A stretch of DNA of 64,000 nucleotides from Qipengyuania huizhouensis (lineage in GTDB: Bacteria; Pseudomonadota; Alphaproteobacteria; Sphingomonadales; Sphingomonadaceae): NCBI RefSeq assembly GCF_019711635.1, contig NZ_JAIGNT010000002.1, positions 62,001 through 126,000 on the forward strand. Reading direction: 5' to 3'. Positions 8,782 to 18,195 of this stretch are shown piece by piece (the first letter of the stretch is position 1; each line of letters starts with the position of its first letter). The notes under the pieces are model-generated. The model saw only the letters and a program-made list of their open reading frames with translations, searched no databases and had not been told where the DNA came from. Made by a program: the position numbers and the translations under genes.

Positions 8782-9471
8782 TTATCCCCAGAGAGGGTTT
8801 TCGATCCCGGCCATGAACTGCCTGTGCCGTACAAGTTCTTCAGCCGTCGGAGCATGCGGTCGCGGTGCACGCCGCGGCCCTTCCGGGGCTTTGCGCACGG
8901 CGATCAAATCCTGTGTGGTAACTGGATCGACCGCTTCGGCCGCAAGTTCCAGTCCAATCTGACGCCCACCTTTCAGTTCGACATAGACCTGCGCGAGCAG
9001 CTCGGCATCGAGCAGGGCACCGTGCTTCACGCGGTGGCTGCGGTCGATGCCATAGCGGGTGCAGAGTGCATCGAGCGAAAGCTTGGCTCCGGGATGGCGT
9101 TTTTTGGCCAAGGCTACGGTATCGATCATCCGGGTCATGCAGACTGGCTCGCATTTGCAGAGCGCCAGTTCGGCGTTGAGAAACCCGAAATCGAACCCGG
9201 CGTTGTGCGCGATGAGCGGAGCATCCCCGATAAATTCGAGGAGCTCATGGAAGATGTCCCGGAACAGCGGCTTGTCTGCAAGAAATGCGCTCGAAAGGCC
9301 ATGCACAGCCTCTGCGCCTGCGGGCATATCCCGTTCCGGATTGTAATAGGCGTGATAGGTTTTTCCGGTGGGGACGAGATTGAACAGCTCCACGCAGCCG
9401 ATTTCCACCATCCGATCGCCCGTCTTCGGGTCGAGTCCGGTGGTTTCGGTGTCGAAAACGATTTCACGCAT
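8782..9471 (-). CDS. dnaQ: DNA polymerase III subunit epsilon (3'-5' proofreading exonuclease)
   Basis: 229 residues, DEDDh exonuclease. ExoI is FDTETTGLDP near the N-terminus, ExoII is HNAGFDFGFLN, and the ExoIII region KHGALLDAELLAQVY supplies His and Asp. The C-terminal tail after about residue 185 is Pro/Arg-rich, as in polymerase-binding segments of epsilon. It proofreads replication with DnaE. It is part of the leftward dnaQ-coaE-aroE-maf-ppsR cluster that abuts the origin in many alphaproteobacteria. Confidence 0.95.
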   Translation of the reverse strand: MREIVFDTETTGLDPKTGDRMVEIGCVELFNLVPTGKTYHAYYNPERDMPAGAEAVHGLSSAFLADKPLFRDIFHELLEFIGDAPLIAHNAGFDFGFLNAELALCKCEPVCMTRMIDTVALAKKRHPGAKLSLDALCTRYGIDRSHRVKHGALLDAELLAQVYVELKGGRQIGLELAAEAVDPVTTQDLIAVRKAPEGPRRAPRPHAPTAEELVRHRQFMAGIENPLWG

Positions 9472-9501
9472 CGGTTAATCTATCGGACTCGCGGACGAAG
9501 A

Positions 9502-10116
9502 TTACAAGAGCCGTTCGCCAGCTATCTCCCTGCGCAGCAGATCGATAAGAGCAATGACCTCGCGCTCGGTTTCCGCCAGCGACTGGCCGGTATCGATGAC
9601 GTGGTCGGCACGCTGGCGCTTTTCGGCGTCCGGCATCTGGAGTGAAAGGATGTGGGCGAATTTTTCGGTCGTCATGTCCGGCCGGGCCAACACTCGGCGG
9701 CGCTGGACTTCGGCCGGGGCGGAGACAACCACCACACGGTCCACCTCATTGTGTCCCCCCTTCTCGAACAGCAAAGGTATATCGAAGACGACGAAGGGTG
9801 TCCCGTAATGTTCGAACAGGAAAGCTTCGCGCTTCCGGGCCACCGCCGGATGTACGATCGCTTCAAGGCGGGCCAATGCCCGCTTGTCACCGAAAACCTG
9901 ATCCCCCAGCTTGTCACGCAGCACGCCTTCTTTCCCGGTGCTGCCGGGAAATGCAGCCTCTATTTCCTCAACCAGACTGCCCCCGGGGCCCTGCATCGCG
10001 CGCACTTCGGCATCGGCATCGAAGACCGGCACGCCAGCCGCCTCGAACATGGCGGCAACGGTCGACTTCCCCATGCCGATGGAGCCGGTGAGACCCACAA
10101 TGAGCGGCTTGGTCAT
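9502..10116 (-). CDS. coaE: Dephospho-CoA kinase
   Basis: 204 residues. P-loop [12 protein letters not shown] near the N-terminus, then the substrate motif [11 protein letters not shown] and the lid-type sequence [14 protein letters not shown] typical of CoaE. It catalyses the last step of coenzyme A synthesis, ATP-dependent phosphorylation of the ribose 3'-hydroxyl. Its ATG overlaps the aroE stop by 4 bp. Confidence 0.95.
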   Translation of the reverse strand: MTKPLIVGLTGSIGMGKSTVAAMFEAAGVPVFDADAEVRAMQGPGGSLVEEIEAAFPGSTGKEGVLRDKLGDQVFGDKRALARLEAIVHPAVARKREAFLFEHYGTPFVVFDIPLLFEKGGHNEVDRVVVVSAPAEVQRRRVLARPDMTTEKFAHILSLQMPDAEKRQRADHVIDTGQSLAETEREVIALIDLLRREIAGERLL

Positions 10117-10964
10117 GCAACCAACCTTTCCCGCAGCTCGGTATCGAATTCGCGCGGCGGCTCAACTCCGAAGAAATGCACGAATGCTGCGGCGGCCTGC
10201 CCGATCAGCATGGAAAGTCCGTCGATGGTCCCGAACCCGGTTTCTCGTGCGGATTTGAGAAAATCGGTTTCGACGGGATCGGTGACAATGTCATAGGCGA
10301 TCGAGCCGGGCGGAGCATGGCTCCAATCGAATGCAAGCGGGGGCTGGCCGCGCATGCCAAGGGGGCTGGCGTTGATCACGAGATCGCAGCATCCTTCACG
10401 GTCGTCGAAGGCGAAATCGGTCGGCTCGGCGAAATGGGACAGCGGCGCCACGTGATGCTCGCCTCCGCTCAACTCATTCAGCAGCGCTTGTGCTTTCTCC
10501 GGATCGCGGCCGGTCAACACAATGGTAAAGCCGGCTTCATCCAATCCGGCGACGATTGCCCGCGCAGCGCCGCCTGTCCCCAGCACTCGCGCCATTCGGA
10601 AATAATGCTGGCGCGCAAGATGATCTCGCAAAGGCTCCAGGAATCCCGCAACATCAGTATTGCGCCCTACCAATGCACCGTCTTTCGCCCGGTGGACCGT
10701 GTTCACAGCACCCACTCGTTCAGCCACATTGTCGAGCCGGTTTATCAGCGGAATCACCTTCTGCTTGTGCGGCATGGTGACATTGCACCCGCACCAGTCA
10801 GGATCTTCTCGGCGAGCGGCCAGATAATCGGCCAGACCTTCAGCGGTTACATGGTGAGCCCGATACTTGGCATCGAGTCCCAGTTTCTCGATCCAGAAGC
10901 CGTGAATTGCAGGCGATTTCGACTGCGAAATCGGATCGCCTATCACTTCCGCATAGTCGGTCAC
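10113..10964 (-). CDS. aroE: Shikimate dehydrogenase
   Basis: 283 residues from the GTG at 10964 ([17 protein letters not shown] follows). A longer in-frame start at 11117 would add about 50 arginine-rich residues lying inside maf and is not credible. Shikimate-binding SQSKSP, catalytic NVTMPHK (Lys) and the NADP-binding GTGGAARAI are visible. It reduces 3-dehydroshikimate in the shikimate pathway. The GTGA overlap with the maf stop and the ATGA overlap with coaE make this a coupled operon. Confidence 0.94.
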   Translation of the reverse strand: MTDYAEVIGDPISQSKSPAIHGFWIEKLGLDAKYRAHHVTAEGLADYLAARREDPDWCGCNVTMPHKQKVIPLINRLDNVAERVGAVNTVHRAKDGALVGRNTDVAGFLEPLRDHLARQHYFRMARVLGTGGAARAIVAGLDEAGFTIVLTGRDPEKAQALLNELSGGEHHVAPLSHFAEPTDFAFDDREGCCDLVINASPLGMRGQPPLAFDWSHAPPGSIAYDIVTDPVETDFLKSARETGFGTIDGLSMLIGQAAAAFVHFFGVEPPREFDTELRERLVA

Positions 10965-11557
10965 GTCCGGAGAACGCCTTCTTCGCGAAGCGCGGCGAGT
11001 ACCTGGAGCAGCGGCATTCCTAGCACCGTAAACTGGTCGCCCATGACGCTTTCGAACAATTGAACTCCAGGCCCTTCTATCCGGAACACGCCGACGCAAT
11101 AGGAAACTTCGGGCCATTCGGCGCCGAGATAGGCTTCGATGAAGTCTTCCGAGAGTTCGCGCACCCGCAGCCGCGCAAAATCTGAGCCGACCCAGCCGAT
11201 CTTCCCATCCTTCGCCAGAGCTGCAGCGCTGTGGAGCGTCATCACCTTGCCCGAGAAGAAGCGCAGGTGTTCGGCAGCTTGCTCGCGGCTGGCGGGCTTG
11301 TCGAACCGCTGTCCGTCCACCTCGATCAGCGAATCGCTTCCCAGGACAAGGCGCTCGTCCGTAACAGCAACAGCCTTGGCCGCAGCCAGCGCCTGCGCCA
11401 CTTCCGCGGGATCGGCCTCTTCCATCTCCGCTTCGAGCCTGCGCTCGTCCAAATCGACTCCTACCGCTTCGAAGGCCACGCCCGCGGCGGTGAGCATCGC
11501 CTTGCGCGAGGCGGATTGGGATGCGAGTACAATACTGCGGATCGACAGATCAGTCAT
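10961..11557 (-). CDS. maf: Maf family nucleotide pyrophosphatase
   Basis: 198 residues. The Maf signature [12 protein letters not shown] is at residues 11-22, followed by the conserved basic region KAVAV and the catalytic [11 protein letters not shown]. Maf proteins hydrolyse non-canonical or canonical NTPs and are linked to house-cleaning and septum inhibition. It is coupled to ppsR upstream (4-bp overlap, 11554-11557) and to aroE downstream. Which nucleotide specificity applies (dTTP/UTP or m7GTP type) I cannot settle. Confidence 0.92.
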   Translation of the reverse strand: MTDLSIRSIVLASQSASRKAMLTAAGVAFEAVGVDLDERRLEAEMEEADPAEVAQALAAAKAVAVTDERLVLGSDSLIEVDGQRFDKPASREQAAEHLRFFSGKVMTLHSAAALAKDGKIGWVGSDFARLRVRELSEDFIEAYLGAEWPEVSYCVGVFRIEGPGVQLFESVMGDQFTVLGMPLLQVLAALREEGVLRT

Positions 11558-12402
11558 ATCGCTTTCACTCCCTCGAACAGATCGCCGTCACGCGATTTAC
11601 GCTCTCCGAGAAGACGGATGATGGCGGCTGCCGTTTCCTCAATGGAGCGGCGCGTCACATCGATCACCGGCCAGCCATTGTCCGCAAACATCCGGCGCGC
11701 GAAAGCGACCTCGTCCTTTACTTTCTGGTTGTCGACATAGGATGTCTTGGTCTTTTCATTAAGCGTCAGCAAACGGTTGCGCCGGATTTGCACCAGCCGC
11801 TCGGGCGCGGTGGTAAGCCCGACCACGAGCGGCTTCTTCAGCTCGAAGAGCTTTGGAGGCGGCGGGCTTTCCACCACCAGAGGAATGTTGGCAACTTTGT
11901 AGCCGCGATTGGCGAGGTAGATGCTGGTAGGTGTTTTCGAACTTCGCGAAACGCCCGCCAGTACGATGTCGGCCTGCTCCCAGTTTTCCCAGCCGATGCC
12001 ATCGTCATGCGCGATAGTGAACTGGATTGCCTCCACCCGTTCGAAATAGGCCTTGTCCATTTGATGCTGGCGACCAGGGCGACCATGCGCCTCCTGTCCC
12101 AGCGCCTTCTCGAGCGCCTCGGTGACGCGATCGAGAATAGGCACTGCAGGCAACCCGTTCTGCGCGCAGACTTCCTCCAATTTCGTGCGCGCTTCCTGGT
12201 TGACCAGCGTGTAGAGAACCAGCCCGGGATTGGCGTTGAGTTCCGGTATAATACGGTCGAGATGCTGACGGCTCCTGACCATGGGCCAGAAATGGCGTAC
12301 TACATCGGCATCATCGAACTGCGCCAACGCTGCCTTCGCCAGCATCTCCAGAGTTTCGCCGGTACTGTCCGAGAGCAGGTGGAGATGGATACGGTCGGGG
12401 AT
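11554..12402 (-). CDS. ppsR: Pyruvate, phosphate/water dikinase regulatory protein (DUF299), probable non-AUG start
   Basis: 282 residues if started at the ATC at 12402; the first ATG is at 12345 and would drop the conserved N-terminal segment [22 protein letters not shown] at 12412-12414 closes the frame upstream, and no ATG, GTG or TTG lies between. Only ATT (12405), ATC (12402) and an internal CTG occur, and GAGAGG at 12408-12413 sits 5 nt before the ATC. The P-loop-like [19 protein letters not shown] is present. The family is a bifunctional Ser/Thr kinase and phosphorylase controlling PEP synthetase or PPDK. Its start borders the probable origin, as in Caulobacter and Rickettsia. Confidence 0.85.
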   Translation of the reverse strand: MPDRIHLHLLSDSTGETLEMLAKAALAQFDDADVVRHFWPMVRSRQHLDRIIPELNANPGLVLYTLVNQEARTKLEEVCAQNGLPAVPILDRVTEALEKALGQEAHGRPGRQHQMDKAYFERVEAIQFTIAHDDGIGWENWEQADIVLAGVSRSSKTPTSIYLANRGYKVANIPLVVESPPPPKLFELKKPLVVGLTTAPERLVQIRRNRLLTLNEKTKTSYVDNQKVKDEVAFARRMFADNGWPVIDVTRRSIEETAAAIIRLLGERKSRDGDLFEGVKAI

Positions 12403-12655
12403 AATTGCCTCTCATGCGGGTGTGGACAGCCTTGGGATAAACCACGGCACAGGTCTACCGACAAGTTCGGGGACGAAATTGCTACCCACTACGAGTCAGG
12501 CAAAGGGGTGATTCCCGCACACCAAATCACTATTTTTACGAAGGCTGGGGACATCGGGGAGAAGTTTGACTCGACTCATGCACTCCGGCGATTCGGAACA
12601 CGGTTCACGGCCCTTTTAACTCCGGGATAAATAGGGCAGGAGCCGGTTGTGCCCA

Positions 12656-12664
12656 ATATCCACA
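12656..12664 (+). promoter_or_regulatory. best DnaA-box candidate in the origin region
   Basis: ATATCCACA differs from the consensus TTATCCACA only at the first base. It lies about 20 bp before the AT-rich tract that precedes hemE, a plausible arrangement for DnaA loading next to an unwinding element. Confidence 0.5.
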
Positions 12665-12682
12665 GGGCCAACAGACTCCATC

Positions 12683-12711
12683 AAACCTTATATATACTTA
12701 GTATTATTGGA
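12683..12711. other. AT-rich tract, candidate DNA unwinding element and/or hemE promoter region
   Basis: About 29 bp of almost pure A/T (TTATATATACTTAGTATTATT core) in an otherwise GC-rich window, ending 7 bp before the hemE ATG. It could be the origin unwinding element. It could equally hold the hemE promoter; in Caulobacter a hemE promoter lies inside the origin. Confidence 0.5.
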
Positions 12712-12718
12712 CTCCTGA

Positions 12719-13744
12719 ATGCCCGGCCTCCTTCTCGACACGCTAAACGGCAAGCGCTCTTCGCAGGTTCCTCTCTGGCTCATGCGCCAGGCTGGTCGCT
12801 ATCTTCCCGAATATCGCGAGCTTCGGGAACGAAAGGGTGGATTCCTGGCGATGGCCTATGACAGCGAGGCGGCTTGCGAGATTACGCTTCAGCCGATCGA
12901 TCGCTTCGGTTTTGACGGAGCGATCTTGTTTTCGGATATCCTGATTGTACCGCATGCGCTCGGCCAGCATCTCGAATTCCAGGCCGGTGAAGGTCCCAAA
13001 CTTTCTCCCAGGCTGATCGATGCCTCGCTCGACGAGTTAGCCCGGGCCCCTGAGCGCTATGAACCGATCTACCAGACCGTGCGTCTATGCCGCCAGCGAC
13101 TTCCCGAAGGGGTAACGATGCTGGGCTTTGCAGGAAGTCCCTGGACCGTGGCGACATATATGGTGGCAGGTGAGGGGAGCCGCGACCAGCACGAAGCGCG
13201 GGCGCTGGCCTATCGCGACCCGGCCGCTCTGCAGGCGATTATCGATGCCGTCGTCGAGCAGACGATCACCTATCTCTCCGGTCAGATTGCGGCCGGAGCC
13301 GAGGCTGTTCAATTGTTCGATAGCTGGGCCGGAAGTCTCGCGCCCGATGAATTCGAACGCTGGGTCATCGCGCCCAATGCGCAGATCGTGGCGGCGTTGG
13401 CGGAAATGCATCCAGACACACCGGTAATCGGCTTTCCGAAGGGTTCGGGCGAAAAATTGCCAGCCTATGCACGCGAGACCGGGGTAGGGGCAGTGGGAGT
13501 GGACGAGACGCTAGATCCGGTTTGGGTCGCACGAGAATTGCCTGAAAGCATGGCGGTTCAAGGCAATCTCGATCCGTTGTTGCTGCTGGCCGGATCAGGG
13601 GAACTCGAAAAGCGCGTGCAAACCATTCTCGAGGCTTTCGCCGAGCGCCCGCATGTATTCAATCTGGGCCATGGTATCGACCGTCATACGCCGATCGAGC
13701 ATGTCGAACGCCTGATCGCCGCGGTACGGGGCTGGGAGGGGTGA
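12719..13744 (+). CDS. hemE: Uroporphyrinogen decarboxylase
   Basis: 341 residues. The N-terminal signature WLMRQAGRYLPEYRELR (Arg23 and Arg27 of RQAGR) binds the propionates. Asp in LFSDILIVPHALG and the GFAGSPWT and NLGHGI motifs complete the active-site set. It decarboxylates uroporphyrinogen III to coproporphyrinogen III. It is the first rightward gene from the probable origin, and hemJ follows 31 bp later. No strong Shine-Dalgarno is seen before the ATG, only GGA. Confidence 0.96.
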   Translation: MPGLLLDTLNGKRSSQVPLWLMRQAGRYLPEYRELRERKGGFLAMAYDSEAACEITLQPIDRFGFDGAILFSDILIVPHALGQHLEFQAGEGPKLSPRLIDASLDELARAPERYEPIYQTVRLCRQRLPEGVTMLGFAGSPWTVATYMVAGEGSRDQHEARALAYRDPAALQAIIDAVVEQTITYLSGQIAAGAEAVQLFDSWAGSLAPDEFERWVIAPNAQIVAALAEMHPDTPVIGFPKGSGEKLPAYARETGVGAVGVDETLDPVWVARELPESMAVQGNLDPLLLLAGSGELEKRVQTILEAFAERPHVFNLGHGIDRHTPIEHVERLIAAVRGWEG

Positions 13745-13775
13745 AAATGCCGGTCCGCTTCGCTACATCGCCTGC

Positions 13776-14219
13776 ATGCAGGATGTGCTTTCCATGATCT
13801 ATCTATGGCTCAAGGCGGGCCACATCATCTTCATGGTTTTCTGGATGGCGGGCTTGTTCATGCTGCCGCGCCAGATGATTTACCTCCATTCTGCTGAGTC
13901 GAAATCGGTCGAAACGGAGTTATGGGCCAAGCGCATGGGCCTTCTTCGCAAGATTATCCTCACTCCCAGTATCATCGTGGTGTGGATCCTGGGCCTGCTG
14001 CTGGCACAAACGCTTCAGGTGTGGGGAGAGGGGTGGCTGCACGCCAAATTGCTCTTCGTGATACTCCTGAGCGGCTTCCACGGTTATATGGTGGCGCAAT
14101 CGAAGAAGATGATCGCGGGCGAACGCCCAATGAGCGAAAAGCAATTGCGCATGTGGGGCGAAGTGCCCGGGATATTGCTTGCGCTGATCGTGGTTCTCGT
14201 CGTCGTAAAGCCTTTCTGA
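13776..14219 (+). CDS. hemJ: Protoporphyrinogen IX oxidase HemJ (CopD-like membrane protein)
   Basis: 147 residues with four hydrophobic helices (IYLWLKAGHIIFMVFWMAGL, IILTPSIIVVWILGLLLA, LLFVILLSGFHGYMVA, PGILLALIVVLVVV). It has conserved His20 in AGHIIF and the later HAKLL and FHGY histidines expected of HemJ haem ligands. It oxidises protoporphyrinogen IX in the inner membrane. The gene directly follows hemE, supporting the haem-pathway assignment over generic CopD. Confidence 0.93.
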   Translation: MQDVLSMIYLWLKAGHIIFMVFWMAGLFMLPRQMIYLHSAESKSVETELWAKRMGLLRKIILTPSIIVVWILGLLLAQTLQVWGEGWLHAKLLFVILLSGFHGYMVAQSKKMIAGERPMSEKQLRMWGEVPGILLALIVVLVVVKPF

Positions 14220-14241
14220 CCAACCACTCGTCGTTTGCCGA

Positions 14242-14270
14242 TTGACGTCTGCTGCACGCCTAATTATTCG
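14242..14270 (+). promoter_or_regulatory. possible rho promoter
   Basis: In the 160-bp gap before rho, TTGACG (14242-14247) is followed after 17 nt by TATTCG (14265-14270). The -35 is good and the -10 is poor. The rest of the gap forms the rho leader of about 110 nt, with only a weak GGCCC/GGGCC inverted repeat. Confidence 0.3.
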
Positions 14271-14379
14271 AAGCACACCTACCGGCTAGAGGCCCCGTCT
14301 ATCGGACTGGGCCAGGTCCGCTTTCTCCAAGCCCATACGACCTGTCGGCCATTCCACACATTTGAATTCGAGAAAAATA

Positions 14380-15645
<1,266 letters not shown>

Positions 15646-15658
15646 AGCTCCCGTCGCG

Positions 15659-16183
15659 TTGCCTGCCGTCCGGAAAGCTGTCATCACGGGTGCTCCCGGC
15701 GCGGGCAAATCGACTGTGTTGGCCGAACTTGGCAGGCGCGGCTTTTCCGTCATCCCCGAAGTTGCCCGCTCCATTCTCAAGCGGAGCGGCGGCATGGAAT
15801 TGCGGCGAGACGACCCAACGGGTTTTGCGGAAGCTATGTTGGACGCACAGCTAATGGCTTGGGATTGCGGTGACAATTCAGGACCGATCGTGTTCGATCG
15901 CGGATTCGCCGATATTGTCGGATTTCTATGGGTTGAAGGCCTCCCTGTGTCTAACCGGATCGACTGGACATGCCGCGAATTGCGGTTCGACGGGCCGGTA
16001 TTCAGGGCGTCGCCTTGGGAGGCGATCTATTCGACCGACGAAGAACGCATCCAAGGTTGGGACGAAGCCATTGCGAGTGACGAAGCAGTGTCCCGTGCCT
16101 GGCGGTGCTATGGCTACGATATCGTTGATTTGCCGTTGGTTTCGCCATCGGATCGTGCTTCATTCATCGTTGACCGGTTATGA
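15659..16183 (+). CDS. AAA-type ATP-binding protein / putative kinase-like NTPase
   Basis: 174 residues from a TTG 13 bp after rho. Walker A GAPGAGKST is at the N-terminus, followed by VIPEVARSILKRSGG and the Walker-B-like PIVFDRGFADIVGF. This is the AAA_28 pattern, a thymidylate- or nucleoside-kinase-like fold of unclear substrate. No Shine-Dalgarno is evident, so it may be read through from rho. The 3' end overlaps the convergent NTF2-like gene by 6 bp. It is the first gene of a block separating rho from mnmE. Confidence 0.75.
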   Translation: MPAVRKAVITGAPGAGKSTVLAELGRRGFSVIPEVARSILKRSGGMELRRDDPTGFAEAMLDAQLMAWDCGDNSGPIVFDRGFADIVGFLWVEGLPVSNRIDWTCRELRFDGPVFRASPWEAIYSTDEERIQGWDEAIASDEAVSRAWRCYGYDIVDLPLVSPSDRASFIVDRL

Positions 16184-16579
16184 TGTTTTCATCGTCTTGA
16201 GCATGGCTGCCATCTGCTCCCAGACTTTGTTCACCGCCTTCAGAGGACGCACCATCACCTTGAAATCGGAGATCATTCCGTCTTCGTCAAAGCGGATCAG
16301 GTCGATCCCGTTGATGTGTATACCGTCGATCACCGTAGTGAATTCGAGCAACGCGCTTTCGCCATCCACCAATTCACGGACATAGGTGAAACTGTTATTG
16401 CCAAGCGTCTGTCCTGCGGCCGATAGATAAGCGACCACGAGGTCGCGGCCTTGTTGCGGCGTATGCACCACCGGCGAGTGGAATACCGCATCTTCGCGGA
16501 TAATAGCGGCGAGTTCTGCGGGCCTGCTCCCGTTTCCGATCACAGTGTGCCAGCGTTCCAGTCCCTTTACTGCCGACAT
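16178..16579 (-). CDS. Nuclear transport factor 2 / SnoaL-like domain protein
   Basis: 133 residues, single NTF2-like domain. It opens with a helix (VKGLERWHTVI), then IIREDAVFHSPVVHTPQQGRDLV, and the strands SALLEFTTVIDGIHINGIDLIRFDEDGMISDFKVMVRPLK. That last stretch is characteristic of SnoaL/NTF2 proteins. These folds host varied isomerase or binding functions; nothing here fixes the ligand. Its start overlaps the end of the upstream FMN-binding gene by 13 bp, implying one leftward transcript. Confidence 0.8.
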   Translation of the reverse strand: MSAVKGLERWHTVIGNGSRPAELAAIIREDAVFHSPVVHTPQQGRDLVVAYLSAAGQTLGNNSFTYVRELVDGESALLEFTTVIDGIHINGIDLIRFDEDGMISDFKVMVRPLKAVNKVWEQMAAMLKTMKTS

Positions 16580-18195
16580 ATCGCCTCTCCGAAACTATGT
16601 GCCTGGGCGGCTGTCCAATCCCGCGCATATTGGGTAGATTCGGGATCGGAAACGAGCTGTCCATCTTCAATGAATCCGTAGATATTGTCGATCGTATCGC
16701 TACGGGCGGAGTTCTGCCGTTCCGAGATATGACACGGCTCTATCTGCCATGGATTGTCCAAACCCATGGCGACTACCATTTCGCGAAGCGCATGGAGGGT
16801 GTGTCGCTGGAAGCGCGCGACGCGTTCCGTTTTGGTAGGTACTACGAGGCCCCGCTGGCGAGTCGCATCCTGGGTCGTGATTCCAGTAGGGCAGCGGTCG
16901 GTATGGCATTGCATCGACTGAACGCAGCCCAGAGCGAACATGAAAGCGCGGCCGGCATTGCACCAGTCGGCCCCCAACCCGAAATTCATGGCCAATCCGG
17001 CGCCCGAATGGACCTTACCTGCCGCAGCAATCTTGATCTCGTCCTTGAGCCCTGTTCCGACGAGTGCATTCCGGACCAGTATCAGCCCTTCTCGCAGAGG
17101 CATGCCGACGCGGTTGGAAAATTCGACAGGAGCTGCACCGGTGCCGCCTTCGGCGCCGTCGACGACAATATAATCTAGCCTGATGCCGGTTTCGATCATC
17201 GCCTTGCAGAGGGCGAATACCTCGTGAGGTTTCCCTACGCAGAGCTTGATGCCGACAGGTTTGCCGCCGGACATCTGGCGTAGCTGGACTGCCCATTCGA
17301 GTAGTCCGATCGGGGTCGAGAAGGTTGAATGTGCGGCGGGAGACACCACGTCACGTCCGATAGGAACTCCCCGAGCTTCGGCGATCTCGCGGGTGACCTT
17401 CGGACCGGGGAGCACCCCGCCGTGACCGGGCTTCGCACCCTGACTGAGCTTGATCTCGACCATCTTGACCTGCGGATCGCTCGCAGTCTCGGCAAATTTT
17501 TCCGGATTGAATGATCCGTCCGAATTTCTGCAGCCGAAATAGCCGCTCCCTATTTCCCAGACCAGATCACCACCATGCGAACGATGGTATCGTGACAGCC
17601 CGCCTTCGCCGGTATCGTGGTAAAACCCCCCGACTGCGGCACCTTTGTTGAGAGCCATGATTGCATTTGCGGAAAGCGAACCGAAGCTCATGGCGGAGAT
17701 ATTCAAGAGCGAAGCCGAGTAGGGCTGCGAGCACTGGCTGGATCCAACGTTTACTCGCCATTCCGTGGGGGCTTGCTCATTTGGTATGATCGAATGGGCA
17801 AGCCATTCATATTCTTCGGAATAGACATCGAGTTCGGTACCGAAAGGATGAGAATCCAGCTGGCCCTTGGCGCGGGCATAGACGAGGCTGCGCTCATCAT
17901 GATTGAAGGGACGTCCCTCAAGATCGCCTTCGACAACATACGCGCGGGCGAATGGCCGCAGATCTTCCATGATCCAGCGGATACGCGCCAGAAGTGGATA
18001 GTTCCTCCTAAGCGTATGTTTACGTTGAAAGAAATCCCAAATTGCGATCAGCAGAAGCGGTAGGGTGACAACAAGCGCCCAACGCAGCCAACCTGTTGAA
18101 ACGAAGAGCAACGAAAGCGCGAGCAGGCTGATCGGTACGCCGAAACGGACCAGTAACTCTGCGGAATCGCGCCACTTCGCCTTGTTCGGGATCAA
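16567..18195 (-). CDS. FMN-binding glutamate synthase family protein, membrane-anchored
   Basis: 542 residues. The N-terminus has two hydrophobic helices (about 17-50), then a GltS FMN/central domain: AMSFGSLSANAIMALNKGA, the GEGGLSRYH region, and VVDGAEGGTGAAPVEF. A Cys cluster CVQSMQCHTDRCPTG (C-x5-C-x4-C) follows, as in the 3Fe-4S site of glutamate synthase large subunits. No amidotransferase or alpha-helical GXGXG domain is present, so it is a stand-alone member and not authentic GltB. The donor and acceptor are unknown. It is coupled to dienelactone hydrolase upstream by a 4-bp overlap. Confidence 0.9.
   Translation of the reverse strand: MIPNKAKWRDSAELLVRFGVPISLLALSLLFVSTGWLRWALVVTLPLLLIAIWDFFQRKHTLRRNYPLLARIRWIMEDLRPFARAYVVEGDLEGRPFNHDERSLVYARAKGQLDSHPFGTELDVYSEEYEWLAHSIIPNEQAPTEWRVNVGSSQCSQPYSASLLNISAMSFGSLSANAIMALNKGAAVGGFYHDTGEGGLSRYHRSHGGDLVWEIGSGYFGCRNSDGSFNPEKFAETASDPQVKMVEIKLSQGAKPGHGGVLPGPKVTREIAEARGVPIGRDVVSPAAHSTFSTPIGLLEWAVQLRQMSGGKPVGIKLCVGKPHEVFALCKAMIETGIRLDYIVVDGAEGGTGAAPVEFSNRVGMPLREGLILVRNALVGTGLKDEIKIAAAGKVHSGAGLAMNFGLGADWCNAGRAFMFALGCVQSMQCHTDRCPTGITTQDATRQRGLVVPTKTERVARFQRHTLHALREMVVAMGLDNPWQIEPCHISERQNSARSDTIDNIYGFIEDGQLVSDPESTQYARDWTAAQAHSFGEAICRQ

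Larger units (their letters stand above)
12403..12718. other. oriC: probable chromosomal replication origin (oriC) between ppsR and hemE
   Basis: A non-coding gap between divergent ppsR and hemE, the location of the Caulobacter and Rickettsia-type origin. Seen directly: DnaA-box-like sites ATATCCACA (12656-12664, 8 of 9 to TTATCCACA), TGTGGACAG (12421-12429, 7 of 9 on the other strand) and TTGGGATAA (12432-12440, 7 of 9). GGGATAA occurs at 12398-12404, 12434-12440 and 12624-12630. Seven GANTC sites lie between 12493 and 12714. TTAA-N7-ATAA at 12616-12630 resembles a CtrA site. An AT-rich tract spans 12683-12711. Genes diverge on both sides. The location rests on known synteny; the origin function is inferred. 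Confidence 0.78.

Noticed and set aside
11521..12630. A long plus-strand frame across maf, ppsR and the origin gap
   Set aside because: It runs antisense to two well-recognised genes and into non-coding DNA; no domain or start signal supports it.
16567..18195. FMN-binding protein called glutamate synthase GltB
   Set aside because: It lacks the glutaminase domain and has an added membrane anchor; only the FMN/Fe-S portion matches.
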